From Culex pipiens pallens (Eukaryota > Arthropoda > Insecta > Diptera > Culicidae): a stretch of 64,000 nt of DNA. The DNA lies in contig NC_068938.1 of NCBI RefSeq assembly GCF_016801865.2, forward strand, positions 190,322,476-190,386,475, read 5' to 3'. The notes under the pieces were generated by a model that saw nothing but the letters and a program-made list of their open reading frames with translations, had not been told where the DNA came from and did not search any database. The position numbers and the translations under genes were made by a program. Positions within the stretch are counted from its first letter, which is position 1; every line of letters begins with the position of its first letter. Of the stretch, positions 1 to 11,500 are shown piece after piece.

Positions 1-34
1 AATGTTTCTAATGCAAGAATTATCTTCCTCGCAC

Positions 35-290
35 TTTGTGGATTCGAAATTACATTAAATTTCCCATAAAATGGCATATCCCTAATACGTGTACAGTCGA
101 GTAACGGAAATAGGCAGAATTTTTAAAACTATTTTTGTATTTTTTCGATGAAAATGAGTTTTTTTTTTTTGGAATTCTAAGTCGCCATCAAGTTAAAAAA
201 AAGTCCCTTTGACACTGAATGTTAAAAACATCAACATTGCAAGCTACAAATTAATGAAAACGCGTTTTTTCGATTGTTTAAAATGGAAAA
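35..290. repeat. Foldback family B, partial arm
   Basis: The stretch matches the arms of the complete foldback element at 42984-44334, sharing the phrases ACATTAAATTTCCCATAAAA, ACAGTCGAGTAACGGAAA and TTTTTTCGATGAAAA in the same order. Neither terminus is visible, so this is a decayed partial arm. No coding signal is seen. Confidence 0.7.
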
Positions 291-597
291 ATACATAAAA
301 TTTTACAAAATACCGTATTTACACTAAAGTTTCCATTCTCACAATATGGCTTGGATTTTTTTTGCTGATAAGGCCGTTGCAAATACTTTTCAAGAAGTCC
401 AATCAACTTTAAACAATCTAAAACGCATTTTTCTGCATTGATAATCACATCAGCATGCTTGGGCTTGATTAAACATGTTTTGAATATTTATGAAATTCCA
501 ACATACAGCACAGCAAAAACTTTTTTTTTTTGCAAAAAAATAATTTTCGTCGATGCTTAGGTATTTTGAAAACTAATGATTGCAAAACGACTGGACA

Positions 598-1015
598 GGT
601 GTGTAATGCATTTTTTGCAATTCCGTCGTGAAACTATTTACTTTTCGTGTCATTCTTGAACGACGAAATAGCCTACTTTTCTGTACCAAAAATAACAGAA
701 TCAAATAGCAACACTTTTCAAAATAAATGCACTGAAATGGGTGCTGAAAAGTTGAACTTTTCAGCACTTGTTTTGGAAAGTAACACTTTTCAACATTTTT
801 TTGATTTAAACGATTTATTGACAAAATACATGAAAATTTGACATAAAATTTCACTCAGTGTGTGTTTTTTGGAATTGCAAAAAATGTTGTATGGAACTCG
901 TTGCAAAACTTGATTTTTTCAGCACTCTTCGTATTTATCCAACTCGGTGAACCTTGTTGGATAAATGTACGACTCGTGCTGAAAAAATCCTCTTTTTGCA
1001 ACTTGTTGCATAAAC
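598..1015 (+). repeat. Repeat family A, copy 1 (hairpin-rich MITE-like)
   Basis: The stretch is closely matched at 10186-10616 (same orientation) and 12852-13277 (reversed), with a partial reversed copy at 12617-12850. It contains a short perfect palindrome (GAAAAGTTGAACTTTTC) and an inverted pair around TTATCCAAC / GTTGGATAA. There is no transposase ORF, and short ORFs inside it are not conserved between copies. A non-autonomous DNA element is the simplest reading; the superfamily is unknown because no clean target duplication is seen. Confidence 0.75.
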
Positions 1016-3273
1016 TACTATTAAACCACTTTTTTCATTCAAATGTTGAAACCATGTCTCGTAAATTCAATTTTTAAACTTTTTTATATTTTTTGCCCCT
1101 GCCCTCACCCACTTTCGACTTTATTCAGAGTCGAGGAACATAAACTTCAAAAAATATTTGCAACCCTAAATTTCTTTAAAACTTCTTCTATTTCACAATA
1201 TTTAATTTAAAATTCAACCATTTTCACAAAATACCGTTATTTATCTAAAATTTTGTGACCACCTAAAGAAATTAAATTTTGTATCGAATTTCACAGTTTC
1301 ACTATTTTTTATGTACAGTAGGACAGTACTCAAATTTTCACAAAAAAGGCTGTTTTGAAAACACAGTGGACTCCCTCGTTGTCGGTATTGAAGGGACCGT
1401 CGAGAGCGGGAGTTACCAAATTATACAACGAAAAATCAAAGCAATCTATTTGAAGGGACTGAAAAATTTATTGACAGCTGGAGCAATATTGATTTCGAGA
1501 AGATCGACAGCCAGAGAGTCATATGTTATGATAAACCTTCGGATAATCGAGGCTTTGGATAATCGAGTATTCAAACATCCAAATTCCTCGGAAAAACTTC
1601 ACTTCGTCATCCTTATAGTGTCCTGGGCATATGTGAAAAAATGTCCCATCCAAAACATTTAAGCATGGTGCTACCCATTGCTCTTACTAACAGGAACGTT
1701 AGCGAGAGATCCTCACGATGCTGTTTGAACATTATTGCACAAATTTAATCCAACTTAACGAATCATCTTTGCGGTTACCTTCAGGCAGTTGGCCTGGCCG
1801 TTTGGAAAGGTGGATGATGGAAGTAATCGCCTTCGACAATCTCCAGGATGCTTCCGAAAGGATGGCTGCGTTAGGGTTAGATTAGATTAGATTGGAAAAT
1901 CAGCTCTAAAATGATTTGGAAAACTTAAATCCAAGATGGCGGTGAAATCGATGGAGATGAAATATTGAGAAAATGCATTTGGTAATTTAGCAAGTAATTT
2001 TTTGATTACGCTACTCAAATTCAACTAAAATGGGGTCACATAACTTAAATTGACGTTAAAAGTAAATAATAAAGAAAAAAACGAAAAAATGTCATGAGAT
2101 ATTGTGGAAACAACATGATGTAAAATACATTTTTTAACCTCAAGAAATTAATTAATTTATTTATCAGGACTGGAAAATATCATGCAATCAATGGCAACAT
2201 GTTTCCGCAACTCTTTTCCCTAAGCAATTAAATCTAATTTATTTTTCCTTATCAAATCGAACATGTCGAATACAACTAACTCCAACCTTCCCCTTAACTT
2301 CCAACCAATTTCAACATACGTGAATCCCGCGGGGCCATATTGCAATGCATCGCAAATATCGCTCGCTAATGTGCGCTCCTTGATCCACATTCCCACACAA
2401 TCCTTCAAAACCGTCTGCGGCACCGCGTGTGGATCCTTAGACAAACGCATCTCAATGCGCACATCCAAAGAGCCTCAACATATTTAGGATTGCCAGTGAC
2501 ATCTTTGATGCTCGGAACTCGCCGGGATTGCGCTGCTCCGATGATGGCAGCAGCCGGCTCGACATTGCTGGCCGGTTCTTGCACTTCCCATCGGCAGGCT
2601 TCTCCATTTCTCCGAAAGGACTCGACTCTCTCTCTCTCTCTGCACCCCGTGTGTCTTCAATTAGCAATCCGGCAAGAGTTTCTCTGACATGACCTCTTTT
2701 ACAGCAGCCATGTCCCGGGTCGTTACGGCGGTCGTCCAAACGACGGCGGCTCAGCTGGAGTCCTCCTGACCAGGTCCTGCTTCTCATCGTCGGGAAAATG
2801 TGGTGGCTTTCAAAGTAGCGGCTCTCCGTTTCATCCCCCATGCACCGCCCACATTTGGTCTTCAATTAACATCTAATTTAGTAGAAAGTTTACAACTTGG
2901 CAGCATGTCTTGAGTCGCGTGGGCGTGCAAGTGCTGAGCAGGAAGCAGTAAGGGGAGGGATGCGATGTGATCCTTATTTAATTTCTACCAGACGAGACGG
3001 TGAGGCGTCTTGCTTTGGTGGTGGGATGCTGTGAAAGCACCGGCGGTGGGGTGAATGCTAGTGACAGGTTTGCTGCTGCTCTTCCTATTGGAAGTCAGGG
3101 GTGCAGTGGAAAAAAATAAGCATTTTTTTAAATTCATTTATACATAAAAACAGATATTAAAAAAATATATGTATCACTTCTTATTATCAGAAACGAAACA
3201 ATAATTGATCACATGAGTTTTTTAATCGATTTTCATTACTTTTCAAAAAATGTTTGTACCACAAATGATTATT
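1016..3273. other. Intergenic stretch without a supported gene
   Basis: 1100-2190 is AT-rich. 1350-1620 has the look of a decayed DNA-transposon end, with a GTGGACTCCCTCGTTG phrase and GGATAATCGAG repeated twice near 1545-1565. 2190-3110 is higher in GC and not repeated elsewhere in the window, with a short CT dinucleotide run near 2629-2642. Open frames here on both strands (for example 2220-2468 minus) show no recognisable domain, splice context or start context, so no gene is called. Confidence 0.5.
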
Positions 3274-3620
3274 GAGTAATTCTCCATCATTTCTCCGATT
3301 TGCGTGACACTTTGCTCTAAGGAGTGGTTTTGGTCCCTGATCATTAATCCGAGATCCATTTTTCGATATCTCGCGACAGAGGGGCTTCTTTGATTTTTAG
3401 ATTTTTACTAAGACATGTCTTTTCAGGGATTTGTAGCTCGAAACCGTGAAGAGATAGAATTTGGTGTCAAAAGGACGTATTTATTTTTCATCCAAAAATG
3501 TAAAAAAAAAATAGTTTAATCGGTGCCATTTTCCGTAACTCAACATTCAAAAATCGTGTGACATGTCATTTAATGGGAAATTCAAAATACGTTTAGAGAG
3601 GTCATTTCTGGAGTTTTTTT
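3274..3620 (-). repeat. Foldback family B, solo outer arm
   Basis: It begins GAGTAATTCTCC, close to the family terminus GGGTAATTCTC, and follows the left arm of the complete copy at 42984 through the CGATTTGCGTGA, TCCCTGATCA and GATATCTCG phrases. The inner part and opposite arm are missing. It runs straight into the hairpin at 3610-3762. Confidence 0.65.
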
Positions 3621-3762
3621 TTTTTTGAATAGGTCCAATAAACCAAATTTCCAGTTTTTGCTTTTTGGGTGTTTTTTGAAACCGCCTTGAGTCAGGAGTA
3701 TTTAAAACACCCAAAAAGCAAAAACTGGAAATTTGGTTTATTGGACCTTTTCAAAAAACTCC
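3610..3762. repeat. Perfect long hairpin
   Basis: Arms 3631-3675 and 3704-3748 are exact reverse complements over about 45 bp and extend outward with few mismatches. The loop is about 28 bp. It lies at the broken inner end of a family B arm. Such perfection implies a recent origin or maintenance by conversion. Confidence 0.8.
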
Positions 3763-3809
3763 AATTTCTTCATTTAGAACTTTCCAGAATTACTTTTAAG
3801 AGTGTATTA

Positions 3810-4057
3810 CTGCCCATGTTCGCATAAATGTCCCATATGCAAAAACAGCAAGCTGAGAAAAACGCATTTGAAGTTTGTCCCATACATAAGGCACCGCGTA
3901 AAGTTTTCGCGAAAAAACTGAATTTCCTCCTGATTTCTAGAACAAAGTACTGAATGTTATAGGCTCTTTTGAAAGAGCACACGATTTTGAACCAACCTGC
4001 ATCAAAAACTCGAAATCGATGAAAATGCATATGAGACATTTATGCGATCAGGGGCAG
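3810..4057. mobile_element. MITE with CTGCCC termini and 4-bp TSD
   Basis: The 248 bp element has imperfect terminal inverted repeats that start CTGCCC and share GCATAAATGTC and CATATGC about 12-30 bp in. It is flanked by ATTA at 3806-3809 and again at 4058-4061, a 4-bp target duplication. The 89-codon minus frame inside is not considered a gene. The termini resemble those of the element at 17541-17819. Confidence 0.75.
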
Positions 4058-4539
4058 ATTAGTGTTCTTCAAAGATTTAGTACAGACAAAAACAAAAATG
4101 TTGATATATAAGAGGTGTAAATGATTTTTTCATGAGTTAACAGATTTATACGAAAATGTTTTTTGAAAGGGTGATAATTTTTACCATTTTTGATAAGTTT
4201 TTCAAAGTTATAATCCTTAAATCTCAACCGTGCGCTTCTGAAAAAAATTTAGCACGTTTGCTGTGTTTGTAAATCTGTATTGGGAATGGAATTTCTTATG
4301 AACCGGGCAAAATTCAAGGTAAAGGCAAGGAAACATCGGGAAAAAAAACTTTCATTCAAAATAATGTTTTACAATTTTTAATATTTCACATTTAAACACA
4401 AAAGTTTGATTTTTTAAAAAATACAAATTTTTTTATTTTTCTTATTTTATAGGATCAAACATAATTTTTTAAACTTTGAAAAAACAAAAAAATCATATCC
4501 GATTCAAAATCCAAAAGTTCTGATTGATTGCACCGTTTT

Positions 4540-6345
4540 TTTAGGTAAATCCAAGTAAAATTTGAGCAATTCTCTACGAAATCGTCCGATTTTGACCATT
4601 TTTTTTTTTTTTTTTTGTTTTGGCTCAAACTTGCTGAGGGTCTTCCTTATCACCAAAGAAGCCATTTTGTGTAATTGGTTCACCCATACAAGTCTCCATA
4701 CCATTTTGGCAGCGGTTCATACAAAAATTGTACGTAAATATTCGAAAATCTGTAACTTTTCAAGGATTAAATAAATGCACGGAAATTTTTTTTTATTCTC
4801 ATAAATTTAATTTCTCAAAAAAACCATAGTTGAACAATTCTCTACAAAACCGGAAATTTATCTTATTTAAAAAAAAAATATTTAAAAATATTTTTTTCGA
4901 AAAGATCGAAAAAATTCACGAAAGTTTCTTCTTTTAACATTGAAAATCGGACCATTAGTTGCTGAGATATCGTCATTAGAAAATGGTGTATTTTTTTGGT
5001 GAGATTTTGAAAACTCCAATTTTCGTGTTTCTTTTTCTTAAAGCGGCTCTATCTTAGCAACCCGAGGTCCAATCTTCAATGTCTCTTAGACAATTTTATA
5101 GCAAATTTTCTGAACTTTTCAAAAAAAAAATTGTTATGGTCACTCATGGTCACTATTTTTAAAAATTGAAAAACTGCAAATATTTCGCTAAAATCAAACT
5201 TTCAGTTGCTATATCTTGAAAACGGAGCCCTTTATCAAGAAATCTGTAGAGTACTTTTCGATTGCAAATTCAATTTTGCATTAAAAAATAATGTCAAACT
5301 TGTTTTTGCATGAAATTTCGATTTTTCCAAAAATTCATAACTCGGCGGCAAATTTTTTGACCATGTTTCTCTATGGCTCAAAAGTTGCGGATTTTTGTCC
5401 CCTTAAACATATCAAAAAATCTCGAAAATCAAAAAATTCGTATTTTGGGAAATTGAGTTTTAGTGAAAAAAAAGTTGATAAATTTTTTTTCCGTGTACCT
5501 ATTTGTTTCTCAAAAGTCCTCAACAATACCTACAACTTTGCCGAAGACGCCAAATTGATCAGAAAATCCACTCCAAAGTTTCAGCTGTTTGAATATTTAC
5601 GTACCATTTTTGTATGGACAGCTGCCAAAATTGTATGCAGACTTGTATGGGTGAACCAATGACACAAAATAGCTTCTTTGGTCATAGGAAAGGCCCCCAC
5701 AAAGTTTGAGTTAAATAAAAAAATACAAAAAATAAAAATGGTCAAAATCGACCGATTTCGTAGAGTTTTTAATTTTTGATTTTTTTTTGTATGTTTTAGA
5801 GGACAAACCCCCACATGTTTTAAGCCATTTTAATTTGTTTCAAATGGTGATTTTTGTAAAATTAAAAAATCTTGTCCTTCAAATTTTGTAATCGTTTTTT
5901 TTATGTAAAATCAAATTGTCAATCGAAAAGTACTTTTAATTTTTTTTTATTAAGTGTACCGTTTTCAAAATATAACCATTCAAAGTGAAATTTTGTTCGG
6001 AAAATTCCGTTTTTTTTATAATATTGTCCATAATTGTTCATCCCTAAAAATGTTTTTTTTTCGTAAAGTTCAGAAAATTTCCTAAAATTTTGGCTGACAT
6101 TGAAGATTGTACCAACAGTTGCTTAGATACAGCGTTTAAAAGAAAAAGAAACAGGAAAATTGATTTTTTTAAGTCTCATCCAAACAACACTCCATTTTCT
6201 AATGTCGTTATCTCAGCAACTAATGGTCCGATTTTCAATGTTTAAACATGAAACATTCGTGAAATTCACCAATCTTTTCAAAAACAATATTTTGATTTTT
6301 TGTAATCAACACTAATATTTCAAAAGGGCGTAATATTGAATGTTT
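4540..6345. repeat. Foldback family C, rearranged diverged copies
   Basis: Segments 4556-4850, 4860-5780 and 5780-6345 are diverged matches to the arms of the clean palindrome at 61863-63795. Shared phrases are GCAATTCTCTACGAAATCG, GTTGCTGAGATAT, GTCCGATTTTCAATG and the centre GGGCGTAATATTGAATGTTTG. Pieces occur in both orientations, so two copies may be joined or one scrambled. There is no coding content. Confidence 0.7.
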
Positions 6346-7198
6346 GGCACTTTTGAAAGTTTAGTCTTTATTCATTTGTTTTACATTTGATTGATTCTGA
6401 TCTCGGAAATACTGCAAATAAGCATTATTACTTATGTGCTAAAACCATCAATACCTGCAGTGAGAAAAGTTTCACAATTTCAAACATTTACTTTTTTTAT
6501 ATGTTTTGTTAATTTAATGAATCACGGGTAGGAACCAATGCTACGCTATGCTATTTTTTGTTGTAACAGTAATCATGGAATCAAATTCTGAACCATTTGA
6601 GGCTTGTGTCAAACTTCCTTGCACTTTTCTTCTAATGATTTATTAAACAATTTAAAGTTGAATACTTTTTTTGCCATTTGATTCATTTAATCTTAACTCA
6701 AAATTTGACTGACTTCAACCCTCGTTGGAAATTGATCCTCCCCGGGATGTACAAAAGGCACGACTAGGTCTTCATCCTGAGACTCGCACCGTTTGGCGTT
6801 GATTTCTGTATTATTCGATCTATTTCCTTCCAATGTAGGTGCGCGCTTTTCACCACCCCCTCCACCTTCTGCTATCCCTGCTCAAGATGATTCCCACTCG
6901 AGCAAGTGCCACCAACATTACACCCACTCCCAACCCAATTTGTGGTGTCGGTGGGATAAATAGGGGGTGTGCGCGCATCATCTCGTGTACCTTGATGTCT
7001 GTCCAATCCCTCTCCCCTTTTCTCTACTTCAGTTGAATTGGTTGGAAATTGAGCAAGGATTTCCACAATCTTCAGCGCGAGTCAGTTGCAGATACTTGGA
7101 AGGGAAGAGATCTTCCTGAAAGCTGCTGCTGCACTTGCAATTGAGAAAATTTAGAAATGTGTAACCTTCTTTTGTTTTTTTTTTTTGTCGTTTTTACA
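6346..7198. other. Intergenic, no gene supported
   Basis: 6346-6690 is AT-rich and featureless. 6700-7160 is less AT-rich, unrepeated in the window and pyrimidine-rich. It holds a TATA-like GATAAATAGGGG near 6955 and TCAGTTG near 7030 and 7082, but the spacing does not make a convincing core promoter. Confidence 0.45.
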
Positions 7199-7224
7199 CA
7201 ATTATCGCGAATATTCTTTTTTAA

Positions 7225-7914
7225 CTTGAGAATAAAACGTTACACATCGTAACTCGTCGTTCGCTTCGTTAATCAGTACCTCACTAAACATCAATCATTT
7301 AAAACTCGTAAAAACATCTCAATTTAAAAGTTACACTGTTTAATCCTTCTTTCTATAATTATAAATGATTTTGGTTCTATCTTTCCACAGCCGGCTGTCT
7401 ACGATTAAACCATTTCATTTAAAATTTAACAACCAATAAACGGGAAAAGTCTCATCCGCCGCATCCGATTGCTTGCCTTGAGAATAATATATAATACCTT
7501 TCAACAAACACTATGATTTTGGGTCGCATCATCATCTTCTATGGTGAATCCTGACCAAACACCTTATCCTACTAACAAGTTTTCAGGTTCCTGGCGCTCG
7601 TGGGGTGTAAGCACAGAGTGAATCAGCTGCCCTAGTAGCAACCTGCGTTAACTAACATTCCCCCCCCCCCCCTTAAAATCGAGATCTACAAACTGACATG
7701 GCGGGCGCCGTTGGTGGCCAATGACTGTTACCTATTCGCAACTGATCTAGTTTTAGCAATCATGGTGTTTTATCTTTTCGGCGCATTCATACATGCTGTT
7801 GATAAGGGAAACACCACTAGATCGTCAAAGCCTATGATCAGTACTGCTGACAGGATATTACGGTTCTGTTCAGCAACGGAGGGGCAACCATGGGTGATCT
7901 CTCATGCTCATGCT
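7225..7914 (+). mobile_element. Retroposon family F, copy 1
   Basis: A 690 bp insertion lies between direct repeats 7199-7224 and 7915-7940 (26 bp, one mismatch by eye). The 3' end is a short hexamer array, CATGCTCATGCTC. Four other copies in the window share the 3' region and begin at different 5' points. Long target duplications, 5' variability and a short-repeat 3' tail indicate target-primed reverse transcription by a LINE machinery. No reverse transcriptase is encoded. A run of 13 C at 7660-7672 replaces the shorter interrupted C tract of sibling copies. The 71-codon frame at 7711-7926 lacks an ATG start and is not selected (see rejected items). Confidence 0.8.
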
Positions 7915-7940
7915 CAATTATCGTGAATATTCTTTTTTAA

Positions 7941-8424
7941 ATAAACAAGATTTTGTTCAAATAAACAATACAAAAACCAAGAAGTGCCACATTTTTCCCA
8001 ACCTCCAACCGATTAGAACAATTACATCTCGATCTTTATTGCCCAATTATCGATCCACCCAAAACCGTGTGGCACGGTACTTTCTTCTTATCGGGGTTAG
8101 GAATATATCTGGTTTGGCGATTCTATTTTTTTCACGATTGTATCGCCATAACGCGAACCGGAGCTTAATTAAGCCACCAGAGGAGAGGCCTGATAAGAGG
8201 GTGCCGTACAAAAGCCAATAAAAGCAGGCTCCCGCTCATGAATGAGCTTCATTCAGTCAATAAGTTAATCGCGATTGTTACAAACCGCGAGAGAGTGCGC
8301 TCGCAGATTGGGCAAATCGCGCTGGAGATACTATTTTTGGTGATTATTTATAATGAGAACGGTTGTTTAAGTGGAAAGTGAATCAACTGGACTAGGTGTG
8401 TTGTGGATAACATAAGTTTTAAAA
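7941..8424 (+). promoter_or_regulatory. Upstream region and probable 5' UTR of the SLC45 gene
   Basis: This 480 bp leads to the first coding exon. It contains an insect initiator-like TCAGTC at 8253-8258, with AATAAAAG at 8217-8224 about 36 bp upstream, slightly farther than a standard TATA position. A purine/GAGA-like GCGAGAGAGTGCGC follows at about 8287. The start ATG at 8425 has A at -3. The transcription start is a guess from motifs only. Confidence 0.35.
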
Positions 8425-8531
8425 ATGAATAAAAGTACGCGAATAACGGACGCACAAATTATGGATTCGATGCTGAAAAAGCGCTACGAATACGCAAGGA
8501 GCCAGATAAAGGATTACTCTCACATATTTAG
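8425..8531 (+). other. First coding exon of the SLC45 gene
   Basis: It encodes 35 residues from ATG (basic, with DSMLKKRYEYARSQ) and ends ATA TTT AG before the donor GTAGGTAATT. The phase (two spare bases) fits exon 2 at 14294, which starts with one base before CCC AAA. If wrong, the true N-terminus lies elsewhere upstream and the protein simply lacks these residues. Confidence 0.75.
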
Positions 8532-11500
8532 GTAGGTAATTGCTGCTAGAAAAAAAAGATTGTGTTTTTAGTGAAATTGTCCACAATTAATCCGAATTAA
8601 CTTCATAGTTTATACCAAATGGTGTCACATTTTAACAGTGTGTTTGAATAGTTAAAAATCATGATATGGAGTAATGTTTAAGATATCAAGATATTTTGTT
8701 AGGTTGCGTTGCTATAATTTAAATTTTCTAATTTTTCTAAAATAACACTGTACAACAAAAAATTACAAAAGTGGCTGCGTAGGGTCAACTTGATGGGAAG
8801 CATGAAATTTAAGGTTTTTAGAAACACGTGCTCTTTGAATATTTCAAAAATATTAGACATGACCGAATAGGGTTTCTATGAACTTTTCAAGGAGAAATAT
8901 GACGGTTCGTTGCTATTGCATACATTCAAAAAATGGCATGCGATGCGTAGAAGAAGCGGACCGCGAACAAACTTGGGAGAAAACCATAAAATTCAAACCA
9001 TCCGCAGCGTCAAATTTCCGGGGTTACAAAAATCCTTGGAAACGGGAAATTTTCAAAAAAAAATCCCTGGAAATCCCGGGAATTTATCAAAGATTGTACT
9101 GATCCTGATTCTGATTAATATTATGCAACATAATTGTATATAATAGCAACATTAATGGTCGAAATAAGTTTGAGGTGAATGCCTTGACTGCTTATCAAAA
9201 AACATACAACATCAAGGAAATAAATAGGGTAGAGGACCCAGAAATCGCTCACTTTATAGTGGGAATCTAAGAAATTTGACATGTATTTAATGACAATTTA
9301 TGGTTTTCGGTTCTATTTGTTGTAGAACGTTTATATATTATTTGATTTTTAGTTTCCACAAAGTTTTTATCATTTACAATTTCATTTTTGTTGAAATTTT
9401 GCGTTTTAATAAAGTGATCTAAGGTACCTATTTACACTTCCATAACTGAGTTTAGGTTAATTTTTGAAGTGATTTTTTACCAAAACACCCTAATGAATGA
9501 ATTAAAATAAAATTATCAATTAACCTTTCACAAAAATCTAGAATGATCCAAATTTATTTTCAAGCCCATTTTACTGCGATTAGATAAGTTTTTATGGTAT
9601 ACGAAAACTGGTTCTAGATAAAATCTGAAAATACAATATTAGATTTCACCCTGGGTGAAAATTTGATCTCATGTTTTTTCATCGTCCACTTTATTTTATT
9701 GAAATAACCTTTGGTAAACTTTTAAAACAAGTAAATCACTAGATTTTCATGAAATTCAGACATGCAGTGAAGCAATCAGTTATGCATTTAGATTATTTTC
9801 GGACAAAATGAGTTGTTTTCCCTCATAAACATTATTACCCGCTGTAGTCGAAATTTACAAAAATATGGCGGCTGCAATAAGGCTTTTTTGAAATGCGTAT
9901 AAAAACATAATAAACTATATAATTTATCAAGAAAAGTTTCAATTAGAGCAAGAAGTGAGTTAATTTGTAAACCTGAAGAGGAACCGTATTTTAAAATGAT
10001 ATAACAACAATTTTCGTTCAAAAAGCTTACCAAAATTATATTTTTTTAGTTAAATTTTAATTCCATTACACCGTAATGCTTGAACAAGATCTATTTTTAG
10101 TTGTGAATGTTTCAAAAATTAATATCATCTAATATAACCCTTGACATGAAATTTTCAAACAAACTGATAAGTTTAATAAGAACAATATTTTTGCAATTCC
10201 ACTGTGAAACTGTCAACTTTTCCTGCCCTTCTCGAAAAACGAAACGGCCTACTTTTCCCTACCAAAAATAACAGAATGGAAAATTAATACCTTTCAATAA
10301 CAGTGCTGAAAAGTTCTACTTTTCAGCACTGAAATGGGTGCTGAAAAGTTGAACTTTTCAGCACTAGTATCGAAAAGTAACATTTTTCAATATTGTTTTT
10401 GTTTTGAATTTACTAAACACATGAATGTTTGACATATAATTCCATTAAATAAGCGTTTTTCGGAATTGCAAAAAATGTTGTAAGCAACTCGTTGCAAAAC
10501 TTGATTTTTTCAGCACTCGTCGTATTTATCCAACTCGGTAAACCTCGTTGGATAAATGTACAACTCGTGCTGAAAAAATCTTCTTTTTGCAACTTGTTGC
10601 ATAAACTACTATTATAAAACAAATTGAGCTCCTCAGTTATTATAATTTTTTTGTTTTTGTAAAATAAAAAACATGTATCAAAAAGTTAAGAAAATGTATA
10701 CTTCCGGTAGAATTTCGGGAAAATTTGTAAATTTCCCGGAAAACAGTAAATTTATTTTTGCGGGAAATCCCGGGATTTTTTTTGCCGTTCGACCAAGCCC
10801 GCTTGAGAAAACCATTCGTTCCTGTTTCAATATTTTTAAAATTTTATTATCAACATTAAGGCTGGTACAAATATTTTTAAAAGTTTTTGTCACCCCCCCC
10901 CCCCCCTTCAAAATTTGCCCGAAAAATCAGGGGGCAAAAAAAATATTTTTACAATAAACTTCAAAATTTCAATGAAAATTCAAGTACACCAGCTGAAATC
11001 AAATTAAAATACATTCTTCTGCGTTTAAAATCATTTTTAGCATGTTTGGGTTTATTAAGATTTTATGAAAATTTTCGATGCCAAATCTTTTTTTTCGATA
11101 CAATTTTTGTTTTTGTCAGATCTTAGATTTTTTGAAAACTAATTATTGCAAAACAACTGAACTAGTGTAAAATGCATTTTAAAACACTTTTTTCATTTAA
11201 ATGTGAAGACTATGGCTTGTCATTTTTTGAAATTTTTATATTTTTTTTATTTTTTTGCCCCCCCCCCCCCCCTTGACCTCGGCCAGGGTCGAGGGACAAA
11301 AACTTTTTTAAATATTTGCATCGGCCTAATAGAATAAAAAAAAATCAAACTATTTTGTACAAGAAAAAATCCAATAAATTATTATATCTAGGCAACGTAA
11401 CAATCATGTCGATTCAATTATTTTTCAAAGAGAACAAAATATCATGAAAATCTGATACATCTAACCACAAGCGACATTGCTGCAATTCTGATTTGAAAAA

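Noticed and set aside
2220..2468. An 82-codon minus-strand frame
   Set aside because: Reasonable composition but no recognised domain, no splice context and overlapping frames of equal length on the other strand.
7225..7914. A Helitron reading of family F
   Set aside because: Helitrons make no target duplication; four copies here have 24-28 bp duplications and a short-repeat tail, which fits LINE-type insertion.
7711..7926. A 71-codon frame (DCYLFATDL..., with AFIHAVDKGN) recurring in four retroposon copies at 7711, 23435 minus, 30234 minus and 27301
   Set aside because: Copy 1 lacks an in-frame ATG. Between copies 1 and 5 I count about 12 base differences of which about 10 change the residue, as expected without protein selection. 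It is shared because the DNA is shared.
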